DNA of 64,000 nucleotides from Ursus arctos. Its lineage: Eukaryota; Chordata; Mammalia; Carnivora; Ursidae. The DNA is taken from positions 4,104,501-4,168,500 of the forward strand of contig NW_026622919.1 of assembly GCF_023065955.2 (NCBI RefSeq), in the 5' to 3' direction. This document shows, one piece after another, positions 22,030-32,530 of the stretch. The position numbers were made by a program, and so were the translations under genes. Each line of letters begins with the position of its first letter. Positions within the stretch are counted from its first letter, which is position 1. The notes under the pieces are model-generated. The model worked only from the letters and a program-made list of their open reading frames with translations. It did not search any database and was not told where the DNA came from.

Positions 22030-22180
22030 CTACGTCCATGATCTCATTTCAGCTTATCTCTGCGCTTCATTTATGCTCGGGGACCAGATGCTCACAGGGG
22101 GTGAGACGCTTGCTCAGGGATGCACTGCTGGGGTGCGGACCCGGGTCTGTTCGTCTCCTGGGCTCCTGACTCTGCGCGGG
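22030..22180 (-). mobile_element. Possible MIR fragment
   Basis: GATCTCATTTCAGCTTATC, GTGAGACGCTTGCTCAGGG and GTGCGGACCCGGGTCTG follow the reverse MIR order but are strongly diverged. Confidence 0.4.
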
Positions 22181-22204
22181 CTATTCCACGGCCGAGCACG
22201 TCGG

Positions 22205-22365
22205 TCTCGGAGTCGGCCGGCCTCGCTGCCCACTTTCGAGATCTGTGACTTAGGGTCTCCCAGAATCCATTTTCTGCTCCAAAAAGCCAGGGAAATACCA
22301 TCCATTCTTCTTGAGGTTGCAGTGAGGCTCAAACACACATATGTGAACCCACGGTGGAGGGCACG
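22205..22365 (+). mobile_element. MIR-like SINE
   Basis: CTGCCCACTTTCGAGATCTG, GTGACTTAGGGTCTCCC, CCATTTTCTGCTCC and TTGAGGTTGCAGTGAGGCTC resemble a plus-oriented MIR. Confidence 0.5.
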
Positions 22366-22481
22366 TGTTTACCTGTCCAGCTGCTCAGGGGTGGAAATGA
22401 GTTCTCCAGCAAGATTTTCTTCAACTAGAGGGGAAATATCCGGACACGTATGAGCCCCACCGCTCACTGCTCACGCACACA

Positions 22482-22706
22482 CGTTCCCAGCTATTCGCGC
22501 ACACACATGTATTTATATACACACATATTTATAGCCGTCTACATATGTGTGCATTCACACACACATCTATTCACGTCTATTTCTATACACATCTCTGCAT
22601 ATCCATCTACACGTCCGTAGACATGTATTTACATATGCATATATATTTATCTCTATCTATCCCCACGTATATTCCTATCTATCTATGTATACACACATAC
22701 ACACAT
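22482..22706 (+). repeat. CA/TA-rich degenerate low-complexity tract
   Basis: About 225 bp of mixed CACACA, TATAT and TCTATC words (for example ATATATTTATCTCTATCTAT), a degenerate composite microsatellite with few pure runs. Cys/Tyr/His-rich open frames here are artefacts. Confidence 0.85.
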
Positions 22707-23014
22707 TCCTTTTGCTTTGCTTTTCTTGGCTGGAAAGTTGGAGGTTCCTTCCTCCTCCCTAGAAATGACGGCATCATAATGATTCCTGAAAGCTACACTT
22801 TCTGCAAAGAGAAAGCAGCCTGGTCCCTGCTGGTGTGAGAGCAGGCCTTTCTCCTCTGTTGGCGCCAGCCAACGGCTGAGAGGAGCCTGGTCAGTCCACG
22901 GCCCGGGGCTCAACTTCCCTTCCTCCAGGAAGCAAAACAAATGTCTGATCTCTGAAGCCTCGAACCAGCAAATGGGTGGGGGGAACTGGGAGACCCCCCG
23001 AGCCTGACCCTCAC
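22707..23014. other. Unique sequence, nothing recognised
   Basis: No gene or named repeat is supported in this 300-bp stretch between the CA/TA tract and the AT-rich island. Confidence 0.5.
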
Positions 23015-23310
23015 CTATAAGGCTTAAAAATATGGTAATGCAATTAGCAGCCCCGGCAGCCTAATGAGGCGTCTCTAAAATGCTGATAAAATACTACTTA
23101 AGGAAAATGCTTAAGAGCCTCTTCAAACTTTCCAAAATGTGAAGTGCGTCCTTACGGAGAAAACGCCAATCTAGTCTCCTTTCTTCAAGGTTCAAGATTA
23201 ATTAGGGGCTTATTTAGTGCATGAATGACGAAACAAATGAACTCTTGGATCACAAAGCATTGAAACCAATTTTTTAATCATTTTTTTTTAACAATTATGT
23301 TCCTATCATA
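23015..23310. promoter_or_regulatory. AT-rich island, candidate conserved non-coding element
   Basis: A 300-bp AT-rich island inside GC-rich sequence with no recognisable transposon. It is dense in homeodomain-type words: GCAATTAGCAG, GATTAATTAGGGG, AGCCTAATGAGG and TTTTTTAATCATT, plus GTGCATGAATGACG. This is the usual look of developmental enhancers, but conservation cannot be judged from one sequence. Confidence 0.35.
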
Positions 23311-23734
23311 AAAGTCTTCATTAGACGTTGTCACTGGCGTGTATTGTGTTAGGGAAGTGTTACCACCCTGGGCTTTTGACAAGACTGCATTTCCTTCCCA
23401 TTAAAGAGGGCTCTCTTAACAAAAGCCTTTTCTTTCTTCCTAACAGCTAAGGGCTGTGGCTTGAAGGCCAGTCTAAGCTTCAGAGGAAGTTCAACTCCCT
23501 GCGTGTTCCTGCTTTTTCTGTAGACACGGCCTCTTCCCAAGTAGGACGGCCCAACGAGGTGCCGCATACACGCACCCGGCTCCTTGGACCGTGTGCTCAT
23601 TTACACAGCCCTTTGCGATGACAAGACAGGCATGGAGAGGAAAGTGAATCCTGCATCCCTCTTTCTCCTCCTCCCTACAAACCAGTGAGTGGAAGCCAAT
23701 CTGGACAGCCTCCTGCTACCCCCAACCCATCCGT
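23311..23734. other. Unique sequence, nothing recognised
   Basis: No gene or named repeat is supported. An 83-codon minus-strand frame at 23349-23600 has no domain. Confidence 0.5.
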
Positions 23735-23828
23735 TCCCTTCATTTGCTAAATGGTTATGGTGCCCCTACTAGTGCTGTGCCCTGTTAGGGGCCGGGGATA
23801 CAGCAGTGAGCCCTGGACGCCGCTGTGC
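23735..23828 (-). mobile_element. L2 LINE 3' fragment
   Basis: CATTTGCTAAATGGTTATGG, TAGTGCTGTGCCCTGTTAGG and GGGGATACAGCAGTGAGC are the reverse-strand L2 3' signature. Confidence 0.7.
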
Positions 23829-24149
23829 CTGCCTCCTTCCTCTGGGGGCCCCAGCTCGATCCACGGGGGCCAGCTGGCCCGCTGGGTGCATAGCCCCGCA
23901 TGTGTGTCCTTGGTCTGCTTTCCAGCCCTGGCCAGCTCTGAGTTGTATGAGGCACACACACACACAAACCAACAAAAGGAGTCTGAACCACACTCCCCAT
24001 TGCCCTGAGAGCATGCCCCACCTAGGGAAGCTGCTGAAATCCGGCCAACTCGACGTGTTGGCTCAGAGAAGGCCACGATTGCCACTGTTATAAACAGGTG
24101 GGGTGAGGGAGCCTGCTCAGGGGAGCACAGACCTGTCAACGGTTGGGAC

Positions 24150-24240
24150 ATGGTCCTTTGCCTGGCTGTGCGACCTTGAACTTGTTTCTTAACCTCTTTG
24201 GACTTCTGTATCCTCATTGGTAAGATAGGAAAACAATCAT
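24150..24240 (+). mobile_element. MIR SINE fragment
   Basis: GGCTGTGCGACCTTGAACTT, TTCTTAACCTCTTTGG and CCTCATTGGTAAGATAGG are the MIR core in sense orientation. Confidence 0.75.
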
Positions 24241-24289
24241 ACTTGCAGCTTTGTTACATAGATTACATTTTATTTCTGTAGCTGAAGCC

Positions 24290-24510
24290 CTCTCTGTGGA
24301 CAAAGCATTCGGTCAGGTGCTCTCACACACAGGACCTCATTTATTCGTCCCAGGAGAAAAGGTGAGGGGGACTGTCTGTACCTCTGTTTTACGTACGAGG
24401 AAGCTTTTGTTGAAGTTGCAGCATTTGTCGAGTATCACACAGTAAGACGTGGTCCAGCTGGCTTCAGACCCAGACGTTTGGACTCCCGACCCTGTATTCC
24501 TAATCACTGC
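24290..24510 (-). mobile_element. MIR SINE
   Basis: GGTGCTCTCACACACAGGAC, CCTCATTTATTCGTCCC, TGTTTTACGTACGAGGAAGC and AGTATCACACAGTAAGACG, ending in CCTAATCACTGCCG, give a nearly full-length reverse MIR. It lies just downstream of the plus-oriented MIR at 24150-24240. Confidence 0.7.
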
Positions 24511-26144
24511 CGTCTCTGCCGTTCAACACCTGGAACAGCATCGGGTGCATAGAACGTTCTCAACACGGGGTGGCCACTGTCGATCCCAAGTGCTGATGCG
24601 GTAGCTAACGGTGACGTCTGCCGTGGAGCCCGCCACAGGCCGACCACGACCGATCCAGGTGGCTTGCAGACATCATGGCCATCAGCCTTGGTCCACAGCT
24701 CCGTGAGCGGGACAACGTGAGAGCTTCCTCGGCCGGTCCCAGGTGCCCTGGGCCTGGGAACAAGGACAGATGGGGGCTGAGTGCGTGGCCTGCGCTGGAC
24801 TGAAGTGTGGTTTTGAGGCGCATTCCCGGAGGAGCAGAAGTGCTCCCCCATTCCATTCTCTTCTCTGGGGCAGGGAGCAGACCTGAGGCTGCTCCAGGCT
24901 CGGGGAATTCACCGTCCGTACTGTCCCCGCCCCCAACCACCACCCTTGCGGCTAAAGGTGGGGGGCATTTGCATTCTGGGCTCACTGCACATGCAGGATG
25001 GGGCACTCCCTGGGGCTTTGGGGGGGCACATCTTCGGGCACCACCCTGGAACTGGAAGGGCTGGCTATGGAGAAGGAAGGAGCTGTGACCTGAACCCCAG
25101 GAAACGTGGCATCCCGAGGGTCAGTCAGGCCTGGGGTGGGTGGGCCGCCCCCAGCCTTCTACAAAGCCCTACTCGCTGCCCCATCGCCAGAGCACCCTAT
25201 CCTTGATGGACACGAAGGAGACCAAGGAGCCGGCGGCCTTCAGAGCGCCTGGGGGCTGCAGTGGTTCAGCTACCCGATGACGACAGGAGATTTAGAGAAA
25301 GCTCGGATTTGCATCCACTTTGCATCTCATTTGCATGGACCCTGCAGCCTGCCAAGCCCATACCTCTCGCTCATCCTCTTGTGGGGGTGACGGTGGTGGG
25401 GGGGGGGGAGGAGGAGGAGGAGGGCCAGCAGGAGGAGGCCAGGGCCCCTGCCCAGGGCTGCAGTGGCAGGATCGGTCTCCTGAGGCCCAGCGTTCCCTGG
25501 AACACCTGCCAGTGGGCAGGAAGCTCTTCCTTTTCTTGTGTGGGGGGGTGTCATTTTCTCTCTTAAGCCAAGAGCTCACTGTGCTAAGTAAGTGACCCTT
25601 GTGGCTTAATGTCCATTTGGGTCACTCGGTTCCTGCTGCCGCCCATAGCACAGCGGTCCTGAGTGCTCCTGAACAGGGGGAAATGCATTGTCCTCGGTTT
25701 GAATGCAATTCTTTCTACAGAAAATTCTTTCATTACCACCACTTCAGGTGACCGAAGGCTCCGCCGGCCCCTTCCTGGGCCAGGCTGGCGGGCCCGCCCA
25801 CCTCTCACCATGGCATGCCAGGCCAAACTCAGGGTCTGGGGGCTTCGGGGAGCCCCCCGGGACCTACCCCAGAGGGTCTGACGCCTTTACCCTTTTCAGA
25901 CTTGGAAGGTGGAGGGACTGGGACAGAATCACAGGTCTGGTTTGACTGTGCCCACCCTGGGCCCCCTACCCCGACACCAAATTCCAGGAGGTGGGAAACA
26001 GCCGTGGGAGCAGTTTGCGTTCACGCCACCTCTCTTGCCTCCTTTGGAAACACACAGTAACTGACTGGGATGAGGACATGGAGCTTTTCTACCCAGCGGA
26101 CTCTGCAATTTCTGCTGGGAGCTCCGTGTCCTGGGTCCCGAGCT
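24511..26144. other. Unique GC-rich sequence with a G11/(GGA)n patch
   Basis: An 11-base G run at 25398-25408 leads into GGA repeats to about 25425. Proline- or glycine-rich frames reflect this. No gene or named repeat is recognised. Confidence 0.5.
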
Positions 26145-26235
26145 GGACAAGATCAAATCCCAACTCTACCACTTGTCCCTGTGTGACTCTGGGCGAGTAC
26201 TGAACCCCTCTGAGCCTTAGCTTCCTGCTGCCTCA
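26145..26235 (+). mobile_element. MIR SINE fragment
   Basis: ATCAAATCCCAACTCTACCA, CTTGTCCCTGTGTGACTC, GGGCGAGTACTGAACCCC and CTGAGCCTTAGCTTCC form the MIR core in sense orientation. Confidence 0.75.
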
Positions 26236-26639
26236 TAACCACGCCACCATCCTATTAGCAAATCTGAAGCCCAGGGGTCAGTGGCATCTGCCCTCCATGA
26301 CATCCATGACAGGGATTCTCAGGGCATACACCTCCCCATCCCGTTCCCTCCCCCTCCTTCGTTTCACAGGTCCAGCATTCAGGGGGAAGATCAGCCCTTA
26401 CCCAGAGGCTCCAGCAGAGGTGGGTCCTGGGATCTGACCTCAGCCAGTCCCCGTCACTCATTGGCCCCCTGCTCTGCCCAAGGGCAGGCCAGCTGGGGGC
26501 CTCAGCCACGCCTGGCTCTCCACTACCAGGTACTGATGGCTCCAAAAGAGCTCACCGAGTCCGTCTCTCTCCCCACACCCGAGGAGGGAAGGGGGGCTTG
26601 GGTGGGTGGGGACCGGGACCTGGGAAACACCAAGCAATA
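26236..26639. other. Unique sequence ending in an AATAAA hexamer
   Basis: No gene is recognised. AATAAA near 26635 is preceded by GC-rich sequence, but no upstream exon supports a 3' end. Confidence 0.45.
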
Positions 26640-26770
26640 AAGGACTTTAAAATAGATTTACTTTAATTATATACTTCGGTAATTTGCTGCAGCTTCCCGT
26701 CCCTATTATTAAATTACACCAGTAACTCATCTAATGGATTTTCACTGAGAAAACATTCATTTTATTTTAT
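26640..26770. other. AT-rich island, candidate conserved non-coding element
   Basis: A sharp AT-rich block with CTTTAATTATATACTT, GGTAATTTGCTGCAGC, CTATTATTAAATTACACC and CTAATGGATTTTCAC. No transposon signature is seen. Regulatory use is inference from composition and motifs only. Confidence 0.3.
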
Positions 26771-27574
26771 TATGTTTTTGTGCTATGGTCTGTAACGAAG
26801 GCAACAGGGTCTGGCCTTGTACTCCGCATGGGCTGGCTGGGGGTGCCAGGTGGGGAGGGGGCTCCGAGGGACAGGTGGGGAGTCAGGATGCTGCCTTCTG
26901 GCTGGGGGCAGGGTAGCCGGGGTGCTGTCAGTCCGGAGAACCTGAAGGTAGAGGGCTGGGGGGGCGGGGTCTCTGTGGGAGGAGGCCTGGGGTCGGGGTG
27001 TCGGGGTATCAGGGAAGTCAGGGGGCTGCTGGAGATGGGTGAGGATGGGTGAGTGGACAAAGTGGACAGAACGGAGTCCCAGCTTCCCTCTGGGTCTGAG
27101 CAGGTGCGGGCAGCTGGGGGGACTGGACCGACCCTCTCCCCGCTCTGCTTGCTGCTGCTGGGGTGGGACAGGAGGAGAGAGGTTGGGAAGGAGCCCAGGA
27201 GCAGCCACGGGGGGCCCGAGTGCCTGGTTTTCTTTGGCACAGGGGAGTCTCTGAAGAAATTCAGGGCCACCTGCTCCGGCTCCGTTACCCTCCTGTCCAG
27301 TCCCGCGCTTGGGGGTGGCTGCAGGGGCCAAAGCTGGCATGAAGGCCTCTCCCACGGGCGTGCTGAGAGTCTGGAACATTCCGAGCTCAGTGGGGCCATC
27401 CTTGCTTCTTTGCCTCTCCCCTCCCCAACCCCTCTGAGCTGGAGCCTCAGCTGCGGCTCTGTCCGAATATCAGACAAAGACATTGTCCTCCCGCTCCTGG
27501 GACGCGGGGCCGGAGGTCAGCCGCTGGCAATCACCACCATCGCCAGCATCCTCCTCAAAACAGGCCTGTCGCAT
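26771..27574. other. Unique GC-rich sequence, long open frames but no gene
   Basis: A 237-codon minus-strand frame (26770-27483) and a 196-codon plus-strand frame overlap. The minus frame is rich in Pro, Ser and Thr with no domain. Dual-strand openness argues for a composition effect. Confidence 0.45.
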
Positions 27575-27745
27575 TTGCCGTTTGCTCACCTGTGTTCAGC
27601 ACTTGCTCAGCACATTGTTCAAGTTACGACGGCACTCCTGTGAGGCACCTGCCGATCGTTATCATTTCTCATTGACGTACAAGGAAACTGAGGTGGAGGT
27701 CAGCTTGTTAGACGTATTAGTGCTGAGTGCCTGGCGGAGAACGTG
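27575..27745 (-). mobile_element. MIR SINE
   Basis: GTGTTCAGCACTTGCTCAGC, GGCACTCCTGTGAGGCACC, TCATTTCTCATTGACGTACA and AGGAAACTGAGGTGGAGG are the reverse MIR 3'-to-core order. Confidence 0.65.
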
Positions 27746-27819
27746 ACCTAGACGTGACCCCGAAGCTCAGGCTGGTCACAGCTGCTCTCAGAGCTTAGAG
27801 CACCAGGGCCACCTGCACA

Positions 27820-28270
27820 GGCCCCGCGCCTGGATGTTGGGAGGGCTGGGCTGGCGGCGGTGGGGACGGACTTTTACCACGAGTATCTCCGGCGGCCCCG
27901 TGACGTCACAGGAGCTGCCGGGCTGCCTCCCTGGAAACCCGTTTTGCCGTCGCGGTGGCAGGCAGCTCCCCGGTCACTCCTCGAGGCCTCTCGCTGTCCC
28001 ACCCTGCTCTTGCTGCTTCCTCTCCTGGACGGCCTCCTCTCTCCAGGCCTGGCCTTCCGGTGACCCTGTCAGGCCCCGCCCGCTCTGGGAGGGGGACCCG
28101 GCCCAGACTCAGGTCTGAGGGGTGGGCCCAGATGCCCAGCGCCCAGGGAGGGCCCGGCCGGCCAGGCCCCGCCCTCACTCTATCCCACCTGCCAGTCCCA
28201 CCTGTGTCCTCCCTCCAGCGGCCCCCTGGGGTGCCACAGCTGCACCCGCGGCGCACTCCACTTGTCACAC
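27820..28270. promoter_or_regulatory. CpG-rich block, candidate CpG island
   Basis: By eye about 30 CpGs in about 400 bp at high GC, with GGCGGCGG, CCGGCGGCCCCG and GTCGCGG clusters and a perfect cAMP-response element at 27901-27908. Observed/expected CpG is roughly 0.6-0.7 by rough count. No TATA box, exon or splice donor could be assigned. A promoter, an enhancer or a hypomethylated orphan island are all possible. Confidence 0.4.
27901..27908. promoter_or_regulatory. Perfect CRE palindrome TGACGTCA
   Basis: An exact 8-bp CREB/ATF site inside the CpG-rich block, flanked by CCCCG and CAGGAG. A random 8-mer is expected about once per 65 kb, so significance rests on the CpG-rich setting. Confidence 0.45.
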
Positions 28271-28715
28271 GAAGGGCCTTGTCCTATCCCACTCTGGGCT
28301 CCCTGGCCCTCGTGTCCCCCCAAGGCCCCCCGAGGCCCCTCTGTGTTGTGCCCAGTTATTCTCTAGGCTTACACCTTGGAGCCTTCCAAGCTGCCCAGGT
28401 GCTACTCAGCTCGTAAGAACCCTCTGACTCGGGGCTGTCCCCAGAGGGGCACGCACCTGCCTCACCCCAGGTCGCTGCCCCCACCCTCATGCCTTAGGGG
28501 GTGGGTCTTCAACCTGGTGTCCCCCGGGGCCTCCTCCCCTCCCCCCACCCTGGGCCGCCTCAAGCCCGTAGCCTGCAGGTCCCCGGAGATCGGCCAGGGA
28601 GGAGGTGAGAGGGGAAGATGCACGCTCACCTGCACATTGTCATGGGAACAAAGCATCCGGAGGGACCGCCGTCACCTGTGCCTGGCACGTTAGAGAAGCA
28701 GAGGACACAATGCCT
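28271..28715. other. Unique GC-rich sequence, nothing recognised
   Basis: No gene or named repeat is supported. Confidence 0.5.
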
Positions 28716-28990
28716 CCTTCTCGAAGCTGCAAATAAAGACAGCCAGGCAGGTCAAAATAAGCGAGTGACATACCTCGGTGTCCTATTTAACGAATCCCTG
28801 GCAACTAAGCGTCCTCCTAGTAAACAAATGAGCAAGTGCCTTCACCAGGCGCTCAGCGCGGGCGTGCGGTGGGTACTTCATGAGAGGCGTGACGGTGTTT
28901 ATGGGAAGCAGGTGGAAAATTGCTTGGGAGGACGTGTGTAATTAATGGATAAACTCAAGCACCTTAAGGCAAATTAATTTGTCTCCAACC
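28716..28990. promoter_or_regulatory. AT-richer island, candidate conserved non-coding element
   Basis: Contains GCAAATAAAGACAG, GTAAACAAATGAGC (forkhead-like GTAAACA), GTGTAATTAATGG and GGCAAATTAATTTG. No transposon signature. Composition and motif density resemble enhancers. Not proven. Confidence 0.35.
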
Positions 28991-30969
28991 TTGAGTGTCT
29001 CAGCCAGGGATCTGGGGAGAAGAGGAGGAGGTGAGTTCTGCGGGTTACCTCTCGATTTCCCAACCTGAGAGCACAGGTGCCTTCATCTGTTGCCCAGGTA
29101 ACTCCGCTCTCCTGATCCGTGAGCTACGGGTAGGGACCGACCTGTTTGCAGGCTGGAGCTTTCCAGCAGCTCTGTTGAGCTCTACTCTTGGCGCCCTTAC
29201 TGGACGCCCTCTGCATTGGCTGCATCGTTGGAGGGTGACGTGTTGTCTCCGCCCCTTCGCCCACTTCTGACACCACGGTGCTTCTTTAGGGCGCGCTCTC
29301 TGCACCACCCACTACTGTCCTTCGTGGGCCGAGCCCTGGTTGAGGGAGCTGGGCACGTGGAGGACCCAGCACCCCAGGCACCCCAGTGGACGCAGATGCT
29401 CGCCCTTCTCCTTGGAGGACGTTTCAGGAGCAGAGTGAGTCTTGATGATGAAATTAAGATGAGTTTGTGCTTCCTCTTGGTGGGGAGCTTTTATTTCTGA
29501 TCTGGTTTATTGACCACTTACTTCTAAATTACAGCCTTTACCTTCACCCAACGGCTGTGTTGCAGGTTTGGTTTCCCCGGAGGTGGACTGAGCCTGCAGG
29601 ACGTTAATTAGAGAAAGAATGCAGGGAAGGAAGAGGGAGGGGGCAGAGGGCGAGTCTGGCACTCAGAGCTGTCCTGAGCTGACCCTTCATACCCTCCATC
29701 GATGGGACCTTGGCTGCGGCCCCCTGAGGGACGGTGAGGCCTTGGGAGCGCCTCTCTGCGGCTGAGACTGTCCCTGTGTGCGTGCGTGTGGCCAGCATTG
29801 ACGGGGATCTGGGCGGCACAGACCAGTGTCCACCACGTTGTGGCGCTGCTCCGGGCTGGCCTCACTGACCCCCCCGGGTGGCCTAGGACCCCAGCCTTGG
29901 CCTCATTCTCATCATTATCCGTGTCCTTGCCACTCCATCCAAGTTCCTTTTGTCTGCCTAGAGAACTCCTACTTGTGCAGTGGGACCCAGACCAAAGGAC
30001 CCCTCTGCAGAGATGTGGTCTCTGTCTTCTCTCCGGCCACCTGTGCTTCTCTCCCCTCTCAGGGCTCCACAGCGCCTCCTCCCTACCCCCTCCTGGGGTG
30101 TGCCCTCATGCCTATAAACATGACTTCCAGCAAGCCTGGCTCCCCTCCCCCACGGACCCTGGGGTCAGAGAAATCTTTGATTTCTCCAGCATCCCTGGCA
30201 CCGAGGGCCATGCCTTGGAAGGCGCCAGATGCTCAGTGGCTTTGTTGAGCAAACGGTGGAATGAGCACAGGCGCCCCACGGTGTCAGGGCCCAGGCAGAG
30301 GGACCCCCAGGACCCCCAGGACCCTCAGGGCCGTTTGCCCCCTTGGACCTTGGGAAAGGTCCCGTCATCAGGGACACAGCTGTCCCCAGGAAGGTAGACA
30401 GAGAGGCTCAGTCGCTCACTCCGACATCATTCCTTGGCCTTTGTCCTGCTTGGAAAACCTCCCTGGATTCTTGGTCCCCGAGCTCAGTCAGTCTGACGCA
30501 TGGGCTGGGTCTGCGAGGAGCTCTTCCTCCCTGTTCTGAACCCCCTTCCCTCTGGGACAGCGGAAGTCAGGGGGCCGAGGAGGGGCAGCAGCTGAGGATT
30601 TTTAGCTCTCCCTCCCTGGGGCTGCCTCCCACCCCTTTAAAGGTTAAGCGTACGTATGTGGCACCTACAGGACATGGTGGGCCTGACAGAACAGGAGAAG
30701 AATGATCAACGCTAGTGTCCTCGCGCCTTGGGCTCTGCTGCTGCCCTCGCTGGAGGGACGCTTCAGGGGCTCCCCGGTGCCCCCCGTGCAGTGCCCGCTT
30801 TGTGGCCAAGCTCTCTTGGACCAAGAGGAGGGTGGGCGTTCAGGGTGGGCCTAGCGGGGAGCAGGGGACGCCCTCTCGGGAAGACGGGAGTGCCTCGTGT
30901 GGGGCCAGGACACTCCCCACGCGGCTGCTCACTGCTGGGCTCGGGCAGGTCGTGTAGCAGCGGTTGGTG
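28991..30969. other. Unique GC-rich sequence, nothing certain
   Basis: Possible L2 remnants near 30180-30265 (CATCCCTGGCACCGAGGGCC and TTTGTTGAGCAAACGGTGG). Open frames up to 203 codons lack domains. A short CCAGGACCC triplication occurs near 30305-30330. Confidence 0.45.
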
Positions 30970-31300
30970 GGGGGTGGTTAGGGCATTGAAGGCCTAATCT
31001 CCAATGTGATATTTCGAGACGGGGCCTTTGGGAGCTCATTGGGTTTGGATGAGGTCACGAGGTTGGATCCTCATGATGGAATTCGTGCCCTTATAAGAAG
31101 AGAAGAGACGCCAGACTCTCTCCTGCCACGCGAAGACACAGCGAGAAGGCTGCGGTCTGCAAGCCGGGGAGAAAGCCCTCACCAGGAATGGAGTCTGCCC
31201 GCACCCTGATCTTGGACTTCCAGCCTCCAGAGCGGTGAGCGGCACAGGTCTGCTGTTCAAGGCCCCCGTCTGGCGTGTTAGAGCAGCCCGAGCCGACTGA
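30970..31300 (+). mobile_element. MLT1-type MaLR LTR
   Basis: A nearly complete solo LTR: CCTAATCTCCAATGTGATAT, GGGGCCTTTGGGAGCTCATT, GATGAGGTCACGAGG, CTTATAAGAAGAGAAGAGAC, GACACAGCGAGAAGGC, CCTGATCTTGGACTTCCAGC and CTCCAGAGCGGTGAG. Non-autonomous ERVL-derived repeat without coding capacity. Old. Confidence 0.88.
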
Positions 31301-31304
31301 GACG

Positions 31305-31425
31305 CCGAGTAGCCTTGAGGAAACTCGAACTCCTTGTTCTCTCGGAGCCTCCGTTTTCTCATCTGCAACAGGGGAATGCCGAGCCCCGCCCCCTGGGGTT
31401 CAAGGACAGTGAGATGACAGCATGT
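31305..31425 (+). mobile_element. MIR SINE fragment
   Basis: CTCGGAGCCTCCGTTTTCTC, ATCTGCAACAGGGGAATG and GGACAGTGAGATGACAGC are the MIR 3' half in sense orientation, directly after the MLT1 LTR. Confidence 0.7.
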
Positions 31426-32374
31426 GTGCAGAGCGCCTGTCTTGGCACCTGCACAGGATGGGGGCTTGATGACTCTTGGTGCTTCCTCCCCCACCCTAGC
31501 ACGCCCTCCTCCTCGGCTGGGAGCAGGGGGTTAGTCTGCCCCGAAACGCTTTCCTTGAAACTGGAGGCTGATTCCCATTGCGAGGGAAACGGAGAGGAAG
31601 AGCCAGCGACCACAGAAGGTAGGGAAGTGGGAAGTGGTACTGGGGGAGGGGGTCCCAGCACGAGGCCCAGACCTAAGCGCCAGCCCAGGCAGGGCACCCA
31701 CCCAGGAAGCGAGGATGGTGGCGTATGCTCCAGAACCCCAGGCCAGTCTGGGAGCCTCAGACGTCCAGCATCCGTATTTGGTCTCCGGGGTGACCCATAG
31801 CACGTCCGTCCTTATGGCACCCACGTGGTGGCTGTGGACCAGGCTGCAGAGCCCAGGCCCCTTCCGGCCCCCACTGCCTGGGGCCACCTGCTAAAGAGCC
31901 CGCTGGCCTCTGCTTTCGGGGGAGCCCGGGAGGGGCCGGGGGGGGGCATCTGTGTGTTTGCAGGAGGGTGACCTATACGGGGAGCAGACTGCTGGGGGCC
32001 AGGCATGAACACATCTGTGCGCAGGGGCAGGACGGTACTGTGCACGGGAAAGGCTGCAGGAGGAGAGCTAACTGGTGGCACGAGACCCGGAGGCGGCACA
32101 GGTGGGGCCAGGGCGGGGTCTGGGGAGTGAGGCAGGGACCTGGCGTCTCAGGGGGCGAGGAGGGGTGAAGGTGGTTCGAGGAGCTACGGATGAAGCCTGG
32201 GGAACTCTAGCAGCGAGAAGAGAAGGCCACCGGGTTCTGATCCCTCCTGGCGGCATCGCCCGGTTGGCAAGTGGTCTGACCCTTCTTGACCCCTGGCTCC
32301 CAATTGCTCTAATTGGGAGAGTAACTCCTCCCCTTTGAGACAACAGAGCAGAAAGTGCTTGGAGAATAAAAGCA
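31426..32374. other. Unique GC-rich sequence with a hairpin
   Basis: No gene or named repeat. A short inverted repeat sits at 32297-32319 (separate entry). Confidence 0.5.
32297..32319. other. Perfect 9-bp inverted repeat, 5-nt loop
   Basis: CTCCCAATT (32297-32305) and AATTGGGAG (32311-32319) are exact reverse complements separated by GCTCT. Each arm holds CCAAT or ATTGG, so it is also a head-to-head pair of CCAAT-box words. Confidence 0.75.
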
Positions 32375-32530
32375 CCGCTGGGCGCTTAAGATTTTACAGC
32401 GTATATAGCACCGCGTGATCGCACCGTCAAACATTCATAACTCCGCTATTTTCAAATTCATGATAATGATCAATGCCCCTGGGACTATTAAAATGCCATC
32501 CTAAGTGTTCACATTATTCTCTTGGGTGAG
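32375..32530. promoter_or_regulatory. AT-rich island, candidate conserved non-coding element
   Basis: GGGCGCTTAAGATTTTACAG, CATTCATAACTCCGC, TTCATGATAATGATCAATGC and GACTATTAAAATGCC form an AT-rich island without transposon features. An inferred regulatory candidate only. Confidence 0.33.

Noticed and set aside
22482..22706. Regularly spaced words suggesting a repeat-spacer array
   Set aside because: Spacing is irregular and the words are CA/TA microsatellite variants. CRISPR arrays do not occur in mammalian DNA.
25235..25300. GAGCGCCTGGGGGCTGCAGTGG as a possible diverged SINE head
   Set aside because: The following sequence does not follow the SINE order and no tail is present.
26630..26645. 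AATAAA polyadenylation hexamer
   Set aside because: A frequent word in AT-rich sequence, with no upstream exon to terminate.
26770..27483. 237-codon minus-strand open frame
   Set aside because: Composition is Pro/Ser/Thr-rich, no domain, and a 196-codon plus-strand frame overlaps.
30970..31300. Endogenous retrovirus with coding genes
   Set aside because: Only a solo MLT1 LTR is present, with no internal coding region on either side.
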